Of a DNA stretch of 64,000 bases, positions 43,061 to 51,341 are shown in pieces. This DNA comes from Bryobacterales bacterium (GTDB taxonomy: Bacteria > Acidobacteriota > Terriglobia > Bryobacterales > Bryobacteraceae). A program made the translations under genes and the position numbers. Where the stretch lies: positions 1 to 64,000 of the forward strand of contig JAOAPR010000231.1 in the NCBI GenBank assembly GCA_025463005.1, written 5' to 3'. The notes under the pieces are model-generated. The model saw only the letters and a list, made by a program, of their open reading frames with translations, searched no databases and was not told the origin of the DNA. Each line of letters begins with the position of its first letter. The first letter of the stretch is position 1.

Positions 43061-44260
43061 GTGGCAAGAACAGTTGGGGTCCTGAAAGAGACCTTCCCGG
43101 GTGAGCGGTGTGTGGCGATTGTCCCACGCTCAGTGGAAGCTCTCAAAAAATCAGAAATATCGGTGATGCTGGAACCTTCGGCCGGCGCCGAAGCCGGCTA
43201 TCTCGATGACCAGTACATCGCGAAGGGCGCGCGCACGGCCAGCCGCGAAGAGATTCTCGCCCAAGCCGACATCCTGATCCAGTTCCGTAGTCTGGGTGCG
43301 AATCCGGAAGCCGGCCGGGCCGATCTTCGCTCGATGCGTTCAGGCCAGATCGTGATGGGATTAGGAGAGCCGCTGACCGCAGTTCGCGAAGCAGCGGAGC
43401 TGGCGGCCGCGGGCGTGTCGTTTTTCGCGCTGGAGCTGATTCCGCGCACCACCAGGGCACAGAGCATGGACGTGTTGTCCTCGCTGGCGACCATCTCCGG
43501 CTACGAAGCTGTGCTGCTGGCCGCCCAGGCGCTGCCGAAAATCTTCCCGATGCTGATGACCGCTGCCGGAACGATTACCCCGGCGAAGGTGTTCGTCATT
43601 GGCGCAGGTGTGGCCGGCTTGCAAGCTATCGCCACGGCGCGACGACTGGGCTCGGTGGTCAGCGCCTATGACGTTCGTCCCGCGGTGAAAGATCAGATCG
43701 TCAGCGTGGGCGCGAAATTCATCAGCCTGGACGTACAGGCGACGGCCGCCGAGGACAAGGGCGGATATGCCAAAGCGATGGACGAATCGTTTTACCGCCG
43801 CCAGCGCGAGCTGATGATGGACGTGATCCGCGAACATGACGTCGTGATCACGACCGCTGCAGTGCCGGGCAAGAAGGCTCCCGTTCTGGTGACCAGGGAA
43901 ATGGTGGAAGCCATGGCGCCCGGGTCGGTGATCATGGATATCGCTGCGGTGCGCGGCGGTAACTGCGAGCTCACGCGTCCCGGCGAGACGGTGATCCACC
44001 ACGGCGTCACGATTCTGGGCCCTACCAATTTCGCCTCCATGGCTCCGTATCACGCCAGCCAGATGTTCTCGGCCAACGCAATCACGTTCCTAAAACATCT
44101 TATTGGTTTTCTGCCGCTCAGCAGCAGCGTGACCGATGATATCGTCACCGAGACCCTGGTGACCCACGGCGGCGAAGTGGTGAATCCTCGCGTACGCGAG
44201 GCTCTCGGCCTGCCTGCACCCGAACCGGTTCCGGCAGGGGCTCAGGGGAAGGTTTCCTAA
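43061..44260 (+). CDS. pntAA: Proton-translocating transhydrogenase, alpha subunit part 1
   Basis: 399 residues with a GTG start at 43061 (MARTVGVLKETFPGERCVAIVPRSV). It binds NAD(H) in the dI domain: VFVIGAGVAGLQAIATARRLGSVVSAYDVRP, YAKAMDESFYRRQRELMM, then PGSVIMDIAAVRGGNCE. Together with the next two genes it makes a complete three-polypeptide (Rhodospirillum-type) transhydrogenase that interconverts NADH and NADPH using the proton gradient. The gene is divergent from a TonB receptor. Confidence 0.95.
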   Translation: MARTVGVLKETFPGERCVAIVPRSVEALKKSEISVMLEPSAGAEAGYLDDQYIAKGARTASREEILAQADILIQFRSLGANPEAGRADLRSMRSGQIVMGLGEPLTAVREAAELAAAGVSFFALELIPRTTRAQSMDVLSSLATISGYEAVLLAAQALPKIFPMLMTAAGTITPAKVFVIGAGVAGLQAIATARRLGSVVSAYDVRPAVKDQIVSVGAKFISLDVQATAAEDKGGYAKAMDESFYRRQRELMMDVIREHDVVITTAAVPGKKAPVLVTREMVEAMAPGSVIMDIAAVRGGNCELTRPGETVIHHGVTILGPTNFASMAPYHASQMFSANAITFLKHLIGFLPLSSSVTDDIVTETLVTHGGEVVNPRVREALGLPAPEPVPAGAQGKVS

Positions 44261-44557
44261 ATGAAGTCCTACGAATTTGGTTTGTACGTCTTCATGCTCG
44301 CGGCGTTTCTCGGATTCGAGCTGGTGAAACGGGTTTCCCCGCTGCTGCACACGCCACTGATGTCGCTTTCAAACGCGATTTCCGCCATCGCCGTAGTCGG
44401 CGCGATACTGATCACCGGCCAGAAAGACGCCACCACGCTGACCCACGTTCTGGGATTCATCGCGGTGATCTGCGCCACGCTCAATGTGGTCGCGGGCTAC
44501 CTGATCACCGACCGCATGCTGAAAATGTTCCGCAAGCGGGAGCCTGACAAGAAATGA
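44261..44557 (+). CDS. pntAB: Proton-translocating transhydrogenase, alpha subunit part 2
   Basis: 98 residues, almost all membrane (three helices, including LSNAISAIAVVGAILITG and FIAVICATLNVVAGYLITDRMLKMF). It begins on the base following the pntAA stop and overlaps pntB by four bases (ATGA). Membrane component dII-alpha. Confidence 0.95.
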   Translation: MKSYEFGLYVFMLAAFLGFELVKRVSPLLHTPLMSLSNAISAIAVVGAILITGQKDATTLTHVLGFIAVICATLNVVAGYLITDRMLKMFRKREPDKK

Positions 44558-45930
44558 TCGAGAACGTTCTTCCTGGGATTTACCTGCTCGCCTCGGTCGG
44601 CTTCATTCTAGCGGTTAAATGGATGAACAACCCGGCCACCGCGCGCCGCGGCGTCATCATCGGCGAGATCGGGATGCTGCTGGCGGTGATCGGGACGCTG
44701 CTGCGCCCCGAGGTGGTCGAGTACCGCTGGATTTTGATCGGCCTCGCGATAGGCTCGGCGATTGGCGCGCCCCTGGCCTATCTGATGCCGATGACGGCGG
44801 TTCCGCAGCTTACCGCGCTATCGCACGCTTTCGGCGCGCTGGCATCGGCGCTGATCGGCACCGCGGCGTTTTATAAGAATGAGGTCCCACTGGGCTTCCC
44901 GATGGGCGCCCTGGTGCTCGAAACGCTCCTGGGCTTTCTGACCACTACGGCTAGCATCATCGCGTTTGCGAAGCTGCAGGAGCTGATGCCCACCCGCCCG
45001 ATGACATACAAGGGCCAGAACGTGGTCAGCCTCAGCATCCTGGCCGGGGCGATTGTGATCGGCGGCTGGATGGTCGTTTCGCCTGGGCCTGCGTGGGCCT
45101 TTCCGGCTTTCATCGCCCTTGCCATGCTGTTCGGCATCATGCTGGTGATTCCGATCGGCGGCGCGGACATGCCCACCGTGATCGCGCTGCTTAATTCCTA
45201 TGCCGGCGTCGCGGCGGCCGCGATGGGTTTCGTACTGAACAACCAGTTGCTGATCATCGCCGGCGCGCTCAACGGATCGGCCGGTTTGATCCTCTCGATC
45301 ATCATGTGCAAGGCGATGAACCGCTCGTTTACCAACGTGCTGTTCGGAGCTTTCGGACAATTGGCGACTGGCGCAGCGGCAACCGCGGCCCAGCGGCCGG
45401 TCCGGTCGGCGACGCCCGACGAAGCCGCGGCGATTCTGGACTCGGCTCGCAGCGTCATCGTGATTCCGGGCTATGGGATGGCCGTGGCGCAGGCGCAGCA
45501 CAAGATCCGCGAGCTGTACGATGCCTTGACCAAGCGCGGGATTGACGTGAAGTTCGCGATTCATCCCGTGGCGGGACGCATGCCCGGCCACATGAACGTG
45601 CTGCTAGCCGAAGCCGATATTCCCTACGACCGGCTGCTCGAGATGGACGAGATCAACGGCGATTTTCCGAACACCGACGTCGCGCTGGTGATCGGCGCGA
45701 ACGACGTGGTCAATCCGCTGGCCCGGACCGATAAGACCAGCCCGATCTACGGCACGCCGATTCTGGATGCCGATCGCGCCCACACTGTCATGGTGATCAA
45801 GCGCAGCATGAGTCCGGGATTCGCGGGCATCGACAACGAGCTGTACTACATGAACAACACCCTCATGCTGTTCGGCGACGCGAAGAATTTCGTGGCCGGG
45901 ATCGTGAAGGAACTGGCCGGCTCGCACTAG
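44554..45930 (+). CDS. pntB: Proton-translocating transhydrogenase, beta subunit
   Basis: 458 residues. The N-terminal membrane part (about nine helices) ends near residue 265. The NADP-binding dIII domain follows: SVIVIPGYGMAVAQAQHKIRELYDAL, IHPVAGRMPGHMNVLLAEA, ALVIGANDVVNPLA and VMVIKRSMSPGFAGIDNELYY, all typical. The N-terminal start MIENVLPGIYLLASVGFIL overlaps pntAB. Confidence 0.96.
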   Translation: MIENVLPGIYLLASVGFILAVKWMNNPATARRGVIIGEIGMLLAVIGTLLRPEVVEYRWILIGLAIGSAIGAPLAYLMPMTAVPQLTALSHAFGALASALIGTAAFYKNEVPLGFPMGALVLETLLGFLTTTASIIAFAKLQELMPTRPMTYKGQNVVSLSILAGAIVIGGWMVVSPGPAWAFPAFIALAMLFGIMLVIPIGGADMPTVIALLNSYAGVAAAAMGFVLNNQLLIIAGALNGSAGLILSIIMCKAMNRSFTNVLFGAFGQLATGAAATAAQRPVRSATPDEAAAILDSARSVIVIPGYGMAVAQAQHKIRELYDALTKRGIDVKFAIHPVAGRMPGHMNVLLAEADIPYDRLLEMDEINGDFPNTDVALVIGANDVVNPLARTDKTSPIYGTPILDADRAHTVMVIKRSMSPGFAGIDNELYYMNNTLMLFGDAKNFVAGIVKELAGSH

Positions 45931-45932
45931 CC

Positions 45933-45955
45933 TTGTGGGGCGGGCTTTTAGCCCG
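45933..45955. repeat. Palindromic intergenic repeat A, half copy
   Basis: TGTGGGGCGGGCTTTTAGCC with following CG, directly after the pntB stop. Only the first hairpin (CGGGCT-TT-AGCCCG) remains; the second half of the repeat is missing. It may end the pnt transcript. Confidence 0.8.
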
Positions 45956-46008
45956 ACGCAGGTCTGGAGAGCTGCCCCACTGTTCTGCCGAAGCGCTAGC
46001 ATTATCGT

Positions 46009-46416
46009 ATGGGCAGGCTGGCGCTGATGATCTGCTCGCTGACGGCGATCCTTGTCGCGCAGGGACCCTTCCGGGAGCGGCCGCCGTTCCCGCCCGATAT
46101 CGTGCCCCCGGAAGTCGTTAAGGGAAGAGACGCCCTGGCCGCGGACCCGCGGCATTACAAGCTGGAGCTTGAAAACGACAGCATGCGCGTGCTGCGCCTG
46201 ACGCTGAAAGCCGACGAGGTCGTGCCGGTACACGATGATCGGGACGCCCTATTCGTTTGCATTAAGGAGTGCCATATCCGGCTGACCAGGCCCGGCGGCC
46301 GCAGCCAGGACATTCATCTGCAAGCCGGTGAGTCGCGCTGGATCTATGGCGATACGCGCTCGGAGAAGAACCTCGGTACGCAGCCCCTCGAAATGTTGGT
46401 GATTGAACCCAAGTAA
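46009..46416 (+). CDS. Exported cupin-like protein
   Basis: 135 residues with a short signal peptide (MGRLALMICSLTAILVAQG). A small cupin/beta-barrel domain follows: NDSMRVLRLTLKADEVVPVHDDRDALFVCIKECHIRL, then IHLQAGESRWIYGDTRSEKNLG and a final PLEMLVIEPK. The single His in VPVHDD fits a metal ligand, but the rest of the cupin metal set is not obvious. Function unknown. 20 bases before the amidohydrolase gene. Confidence 0.75.
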   Translation: MGRLALMICSLTAILVAQGPFRERPPFPPDIVPPEVVKGRDALAADPRHYKLELENDSMRVLRLTLKADEVVPVHDDRDALFVCIKECHIRLTRPGGRSQDIHLQAGESRWIYGDTRSEKNLGTQPLEMLVIEPK

Positions 46417-46421
46417 CCCCG

Positions 46422-46427
46422 TATAAT
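46422..46427 (+). promoter_or_regulatory. Consensus -10 TATAAT before the amidohydrolase
   Basis: Perfect TATAAT at 46422-46427, nine bases before ATG 46437. A GGGGAG sequence (46428-46433) separates it from the start. If initiation is at the normal distance (about 46434), the Shine-Dalgarno-like sequence would be left out of the mRNA. Confidence 0.5.
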
Positions 46428-46436
46428 GGGGAGTTC

Positions 46437-47459
46437 ATGAAAATCGACATCTTCAATCACATCTTTCCCCAGAACTACTTCGACGAGTACATCGCCGGCC
46501 CTAAAGCGCTCCCCGATATCGGCAAACGCGTCCGCAACATGCCGACCATCGTGAACCTGGATGCACGGTTCAAGGTGATGGACGAGTTCGGCGAATACTG
46601 CCAGGTGATCTCGCTGCCGGCGCCGCCCATCGAGGCATTCGGCGGGCCGGATAAGACCCCCGATATCGCGCGATTCGCCAACGACGGCCTGGCCGAGCTC
46701 ACCCGGAAGCACCCCAAGCGGTTTCCGACATTCATCGCGTCGCTGGCTATGAACAATCCCGACGCCGCGACCAAAGAGGCGATCCGCGCAGTCACCGAGC
46801 TGGGCGCAGGCGGCGTCCAGATATTCACGAACGTGACCGGCAAGCCGCTCGATGAGCCCGAGTTTCAGCCCTTCTTCGACGAGATGGCCAAACGCGATAT
46901 CGGTATCTGGATGCATCCGGCGCGCGGTGCAAACGTTCCGGACTACATCACCGAGAAGAAATCGAAATACGAAATCTGGTGGACTCTGGGGTGGCCCTAT
47001 GAAACCAGCGCGGCGATGGCGCGGATGGTCTTTTCCGGCCTGCTGGACCGGAACCCTGGAATCCGGATCCTCACGCATCATCTTGGCGGCATGATCCCGT
47101 ATTTTGAAGGACGCGTCGGCTATGGCTGGGACCAGCTCGGCTCACGCACCTCCGACGAAGACTACGTCTCGCTGCTCAAGTCCATGAAGAAACGTCCCGT
47201 GGACTATTTCCGTATGTTCTATGCGGATACGGCGCTGTTCGGCGCGGACGCGGCCACCGAATGCGGCTTGAAGTTTTTCGGATTCGACAAAGTTCTATTC
47301 GCTTCCGACGTTCCGTTCGAGCCCGCTCCTGGGTTATATATCCGCGAGACCATCCGCATCATCGACGCTCTTGACATCACCAGCGCGCAGCGCGACCAGA
47401 TCTATCGGAGCAATGCGCTTAAGTTCCTGAAGCCCGCCAAGGCTATGCAGACGGCGTGA
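46437..47459 (+). CDS. Amidohydrolase family 2 protein (ACMSD-like)
   Basis: 340 residues, cytosolic TIM-barrel metal hydrolase/decarboxylase family that includes ACMSD. GIWMHPARGANVPDY (His), ILTHHLGGMIPYFEGR and LFASDVPFEP (Asp) are conserved. The N-terminal metal motif is MKIDIFNHIFP where ACMSD has a HxH; the first His is Phe here. Subfamilies of this kind without the first His are known. Substrate unknown. It precedes two secreted paralogues with overlapping starts, so they are one operon. Confidence 0.85.
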   Translation: MKIDIFNHIFPQNYFDEYIAGPKALPDIGKRVRNMPTIVNLDARFKVMDEFGEYCQVISLPAPPIEAFGGPDKTPDIARFANDGLAELTRKHPKRFPTFIASLAMNNPDAATKEAIRAVTELGAGGVQIFTNVTGKPLDEPEFQPFFDEMAKRDIGIWMHPARGANVPDYITEKKSKYEIWWTLGWPYETSAAMARMVFSGLLDRNPGIRILTHHLGGMIPYFEGRVGYGWDQLGSRTSDEDYVSLLKSMKKRPVDYFRMFYADTALFGADAATECGLKFFGFDKVLFASDVPFEPAPGLYIRETIRIIDALDITSAQRDQIYRSNALKFLKPAKAMQTA

Positions 47460-48211
47460 ATATGCGATACCACACAGCGGCGATATTCTCATTGATCGCT
47501 GTCGCGCCTCTTGCGGCTCAATCCTATAAGGCGCCGCGAACCGCCGAGGGCAAACCCGATCTGCAAGGCATCTGGCAGGTGATGAATACGGCCGCGGTCA
47601 ATCTTGAGGATCACATCGCAGTGCTGGACATGCCGGCGGGGCGCAGCGTCATCGTGGATCCGGCGGACGGCAAGATCCCGTATCAGCCGGCGGCCGCTCA
47701 AAAGCAGAAAGAGAATTTCAAGAACCGCGCCAAGGCCGATCTGCTCAACCAGTGTTACATTCCCGGCGTGCCTCGCGTGATGTATCTGCCGTTCCCGATG
47801 CAGATCGTGCAGACGCCCAAGTATGTGCTGATCGCGTCGGAATTCGCCCATACGCTTCGCACCATTTATATGGACGGGAGCAAGCATCCCGGTGACGTGG
47901 ATTTCTGGATCGGCGATTCGCGCGGGCGCTGGGAAGGAGAAACTCTGGTCGTCGACGTAGCCAATCTCAATCCCGAAACGTGGTTTGACCGGTCCGGGAA
48001 CTTCCACAGCGACGCGCTGCACATTGTCGAGCGAATCACGCGCACGGAGCCCGACATCCTCACCTACGAAGCAACTCTGGAGGACAGCAAAGTTTTCACC
48101 CGGCCCTGGACGATCCGGATGCTGCTCTACCGGCATCGGGAACCGAACTTCAAGCTGCTGGAATACGAGTGCAACGCGTATCTCGAGGATGCCGCCAAGG
48201 AGAGCCGATGA
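47456..48211 (+). CDS. Secreted 'GKPDLxGxW' family protein, copy 1
   Basis: 251 residues with a GTG start at 47456 overlapping the previous TGA (GTGA). A signal peptide (RYHTAAIFSLIAVAPLAAQ), then PRTAEGKPDLQGIWQV. The second half contains LIASEFAHTLRTIYMDGSKHPGDVDFWIGDSRGRWEGETLVVD, and after that VERITRTEPDILTYEATLED and FTRPWTIRMLLYR. This family is abundant in Acidobacteriota; no biochemical role is known to me. Its place after an amidohydrolase suggests degradation of an organic compound, but this is only a suggestion. Confidence 0.82.
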   Translation: MNMRYHTAAIFSLIAVAPLAAQSYKAPRTAEGKPDLQGIWQVMNTAAVNLEDHIAVLDMPAGRSVIVDPADGKIPYQPAAAQKQKENFKNRAKADLLNQCYIPGVPRVMYLPFPMQIVQTPKYVLIASEFAHTLRTIYMDGSKHPGDVDFWIGDSRGRWEGETLVVDVANLNPETWFDRSGNFHSDALHIVERITRTEPDILTYEATLEDSKVFTRPWTIRMLLYRHREPNFKLLEYECNAYLEDAAKESR

Positions 48212-49122
48212 AACGTGTAAATGCGTTGAACTTGGTAGTGGCATCGCTTACGGCTGCCGCGGTGATGACGTTCGCTCCGGTCCCCGGCGCCGGTCAGGAC
48301 AAACAAAAAGGCGGTAAAGGGAAAGGCGGGCCGCCGGGCGGCGAGCAGTACGGGCCATATTATGCGGCGCCCGCGACGGCCGGCGAGCCTGTCGGAAAAA
48401 CGCCGGATGGGCAGCCCGACATGCAGGGTTTTTGGACGCCTCGCTTCAACCAGGCGATTTTCGAAATCCAGGATCATCCCACGGCACAGCCCGGAATCGG
48501 CCCCGGCAAAGGCGCGATCGTCGATCCTTCCGATGGCCGGATTCCCTACAAACCCGAAGCTGCGGCCAAGGCCAAGGATCTATTCACGAAGCAGATCTAC
48601 CTGGAGCCGGAGGCGCACTGTTTCGTCTCAGGCGTTCCCCACGCGGCATACCAGCAGTTCGGCTATCAGATCGTCCAACCGGCCGGGTATGTTCTGTTTC
48701 TAACCGAGTACGCGCACACTTTCCGGGCGATTCCCACCGACGGCCGCCCGCACATCTCGCCCAACATCAAGCTGTTTCGCGGCGATTCGGTGGGCAAGTG
48801 GGAGGGCGGTACGCTGGTGATCGATACCACCAATCAGAACGGCAAAACCTGGTTCGATATGGCGGGCAATTTCACGACTCAGGCGATCCATGTGGTCGAA
48901 CGGATCACGCCCGTCGATTCAAACAACATCAGTTATGAGGCTGTTGTGGACGATTCCACCATCTACACGCAACCCTGGAAAATTGCCGGGCAACTCGGCC
49001 GGCATCCGGACAGGAATATGGAATTGATGGAGTTCGCCTGCATGGAAGGCAATCAGGACCTGATTCACTACACTGAAGGCGTGGGCGGCAAAGCTAAAGA
49101 AAAAGGCCCGCTAACCAAGTAG
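48208..49122 (+). CDS. Secreted 'GKPDLxGxW' family protein, copy 2
   Basis: 304 residues from ATG 48208, overlapping the previous stop (ATGA). A signal peptide (LNLVVASLTAAAVMTFAPVPGAG) and a Lys/Gly-rich stretch, then GQPDMQGFWTPRFN. The conserved body is FLTEYAHTFRAIPTDGRPHISPNIKLFRGDSVGKWEGGTLVID, followed by TWFDMAGNFTTQAIHVVERITPV and YTQPWKI. Paralogous to copy 1 (about the same motifs in the same order) and likely co-transcribed. Confidence 0.82.
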   Translation: MKRVNALNLVVASLTAAAVMTFAPVPGAGQDKQKGGKGKGGPPGGEQYGPYYAAPATAGEPVGKTPDGQPDMQGFWTPRFNQAIFEIQDHPTAQPGIGPGKGAIVDPSDGRIPYKPEAAAKAKDLFTKQIYLEPEAHCFVSGVPHAAYQQFGYQIVQPAGYVLFLTEYAHTFRAIPTDGRPHISPNIKLFRGDSVGKWEGGTLVIDTTNQNGKTWFDMAGNFTTQAIHVVERITPVDSNNISYEAVVDDSTIYTQPWKIAGQLGRHPDRNMELMEFACMEGNQDLIHYTEGVGGKAKEKGPLTK

Positions 49123-49126
49123 CGAG

Positions 49127-49747
49127 TTATTGCAGAATGCTTGCCCGCTTGATGTAATCGAGCTTCGGGAACCGCGGAATCAGGTACGCGTTGGCTCCTT
49201 CTTCCACGCCGCCCGGATCGATGAACTTGCCTTGCGGCCGCAGCTCGCCATAGCCCGCGTAGAACCGGTCTACCACATCCATCCCCTCCAGGACCTTTGC
49301 GAACGGCACGAATCCTTGTCCATCGAGGATCGCGTTATCGCCTAGGTTGATGAACATCTCCGTGGCGCGCGTGGTCGGACCGGATTGCGCGAAGGCCAGG
49401 GTGCCGCGAACATTCTTCTGATTCGGAGGATCGTCGACGATGAAGAGCTTTCGCCAGACGGTGTGGACGTCGTAATCGCGGTGCACGCCGAACTGCGCGA
49501 TGAAGCCGGGAACCACGCGGAAAAATCGCCCCTGGGTGAAATAACCCATGCGGACCAGCTCGTGAAACCGGTCCACACCGCGCGGCGCCCACGCACGGGT
49601 GGCTTCCACGACCACGTCCCCTTGTGAAGTTTCGAACTTCACGCGGAAGACTTCCGGCACCACGATCTTTTCCGCCTTGCGGCAGGCGGCCAAGGGAATC
49701 AAGAAAAGAGAAACCGCCAGGAGAATTGCAATCGTCCCGGCTCGCAT
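49127..49747 (-). CDS. Cyclophilin-type peptidyl-prolyl isomerase, lipoprotein
   Basis: 206 residues from ATG 49747. A lipoprotein signal (LLAVSLFLIPLAAC), then the cyclophilin domain: VKFETSQGDVVVEATRAWAPRGVDRFHELVRMGYFTQGRFFRVVPGFIAQFG, then GTLAFAQSGPTTRATEMFINLGDN and FVPFAKVLEGMDVV. The catalytic Arg (FFRVVPGFIAQFG) and the later hydrophobic pocket are preserved. A periplasmic folding enzyme. It sits at the end of a cluster with two FKBP-type genes. Confidence 0.9.
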   Translation of the reverse strand: MRAGTIAILLAVSLFLIPLAACRKAEKIVVPEVFRVKFETSQGDVVVEATRAWAPRGVDRFHELVRMGYFTQGRFFRVVPGFIAQFGVHRDYDVHTVWRKLFIVDDPPNQKNVRGTLAFAQSGPTTRATEMFINLGDNAILDGQGFVPFAKVLEGMDVVDRFYAGYGELRPQGKFIDPGGVEEGANAYLIPRFPKLDYIKRASILQ

Positions 49748-49755
49748 GGCGTGGT

Positions 49756-50184
49756 TTACTTCTTGACGTCCAGCAGCTCGATTTCGAAAATCAGTGTCGC
49801 GCCGCCGGGAATCTGGGGAGGAACGCCGCGCTCGCCGTAGGCTAGATTCGCAGGACAAACAAGCTGGGATTTCCCGCCCACCTTCATCTTCTGGACGCCT
49901 TCGGTCCAACAGGGAATCACCGCGTTCAGCGGAAACTCGGCGGGCTCATTCGTTTTGTAGGAGCTATCGAACTCCGTCCCATCAGTGAGAGTGCCGCGGT
50001 AGTGGACTTTTACGGTGTCAGTCGCCTTGGGTGAGGCACCGCTGCCGGGTCGGATCTCGCGATATACCAGGCCACTTGCAGTTTTTTGCGCCCCGGCTTC
50101 CGCCGCGGCTTTTTCGAGAGAGTTAGGTTGTTGTGAGCAGGACATGAGCATGACCGCCGGGAATAAAATCAGGAGACTGCGCAT
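49756..50184 (-). CDS. FKBP-type peptidyl-prolyl isomerase, lipoprotein
   Basis: 142 residues; signal with lipobox LMSC (Cys16). The FKBP domain is almost the whole protein: [41 protein letters not shown], then [38 protein letters not shown] and [18 protein letters not shown]. It is closely similar to the neighbouring FKBP gene, so the pair arose by duplication. Confidence 0.93.
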   Translation of the reverse strand: MRSLLILFPAVMLMSCSQQPNSLEKAAAEAGAQKTASGLVYREIRPGSGASPKATDTVKVHYRGTLTDGTEFDSSYKTNEPAEFPLNAVIPCWTEGVQKMKVGGKSQLVCPANLAYGERGVPPQIPGGATLIFEIELLDVKK

Positions 50185-50196
50185 AAGGCTCGCCGC

Positions 50197-50964
50197 TTAC
50201 GGATTAATTGCCAGCAGCTCCACCTCAAAAATCAGCGTCGCGCCGCCGGGAATCGACGGGTTGCCGGTGTCTCCGTAAGCGATTTCAGAAGGGCACACCA
50301 GCCTCGACTTGCCGCCGACCTTCATCCGCTGCACGCCTTCGGTCCAGCACGGAATCACACCGTTTAGCGGGAATTCGGCCGGCGCGTTTCGCTTGTAGGA
50401 ACTGTCGAACTCGGTCCCGTTGACCAGCGTGCCGCGGTAGTGAACTTTCACTTTGTCGGTCGCTTTCGGAGAAGGACCCGTGCCGGCGGCCAGTTCGCTA
50501 TACACCAGACCGCTGGGAGTGCGCGTCGCTCCGGGCTCGGCCGCAGCCTTAACCAGGTAGGCCTTGGATTTTGTCTTTTCCTGCGCTGCCACGCGAGCCG
50601 ACCGAGCCGTCGCGAGGCCATTAATCTTCGGCGCCCATGTGCTCAGCTCGATGGCCGGCTTGCCAGCCGCGGCGTCGGTCATAGCCTGCTTAACGATCTC
50701 GAGCTCCGCACGCGAAAGGTCCAGTCGGGAAATCTGTTGCGCGATGGAGAGCCCGAGTGCGTAGACGGTTTTTTGGTCGTCGGTGGTCAATGCTCCTGGC
50801 GCGGCTGCGGGCGCCTTGGCCTTCGCCGCGGATTTCGCCGCTGTGGGCGCTTTGGTTTTAGCATCGGTCGCTGGGGTTGCGGCCTTGGGCGCCGGAGCTG
50901 GAGACTTAGGGGCTGGCGTCTGGGCCATCAGAATCGCCGAAAAAAGGAACAGGAATGCACGCAT
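50197..50964 (-). CDS. FKBP-type peptidyl-prolyl isomerase with N-terminal domain
   Basis: 255 residues from ATG 50964 (MRAFLFLFSAILMAQ, signal peptide). Then a low-complexity Ala/Pro/Lys-rich linker (about 17-57), an FKBP_N dimerisation-like helical domain (VYALGLSIAQQISRLDLSRAELEIVKQAM) and the FKBP domain (SGLVYSELAAGTGPSPKATDKVKVHYRG, then [28 protein letters not shown]). A Mip/FkpA-type periplasmic chaperone. 12 bases before the second FKBP. Confidence 0.93.
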   Translation of the reverse strand: MRAFLFLFSAILMAQTPAPKSPAPAPKAATPATDAKTKAPTAAKSAAKAKAPAAAPGALTTDDQKTVYALGLSIAQQISRLDLSRAELEIVKQAMTDAAAGKPAIELSTWAPKINGLATARSARVAAQEKTKSKAYLVKAAAEPGATRTPSGLVYSELAAGTGPSPKATDKVKVHYRGTLVNGTEFDSSYKRNAPAEFPLNGVIPCWTEGVQRMKVGGKSRLVCPSEIAYGDTGNPSIPGGATLIFEVELLAINP

Positions 50965-50998
50965 TTTTACAGGGTAACATTGGAGGACAATAAGACCG

Positions 50999-51337
50999 AT
51001 GCGTTGTCTCACACGGCTAGCTGTCGCTTGGGTTATGGGGTGCTGCACTCTGCTGCCAGGGCAGGATTCCGCCGCCAATGGCAAGAAGCTCTTCTCGAAA
51101 TACGGATGCTACGAATGCCACGGTACCCAGGGGCAGGGGACCACAGCGGGAGCGCGCCTCGCTCCCAAGCCGATCGCGCTGCCGGCGCTGATCGCCTACG
51201 TACGCCGTCCCTCGGGACAGATGCCGCCCTACACCGGCAAAGTCGTTTCGGACGCCGAACTGTCCGATATCCGCGCGTATCTCGCTTCCATTCCTGAACC
51301 GACGCCCGCCAAGAGTATCCCGCTCTTGAATCAGTAG
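50999..51337 (+). CDS. Small periplasmic cytochrome c
   Basis: 112 residues with a signal peptide (CLTRLAVAWVMGCCTLLPGQ). One haem site, CYECH at about 37-41, in NGKKLFSKYGCYECHGTQGQG. The likely axial Met is in SGQMPPYTGKVVSDAELSDIRAYLASIPE. A class I cytochrome c, an electron carrier in the periplasm. Divergent from the FKBP gene at 50964. Confidence 0.9.
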   Translation: MRCLTRLAVAWVMGCCTLLPGQDSAANGKKLFSKYGCYECHGTQGQGTTAGARLAPKPIALPALIAYVRRPSGQMPPYTGKVVSDAELSDIRAYLASIPEPTPAKSIPLLNQ

Positions 51338-51341
51338 GGCG

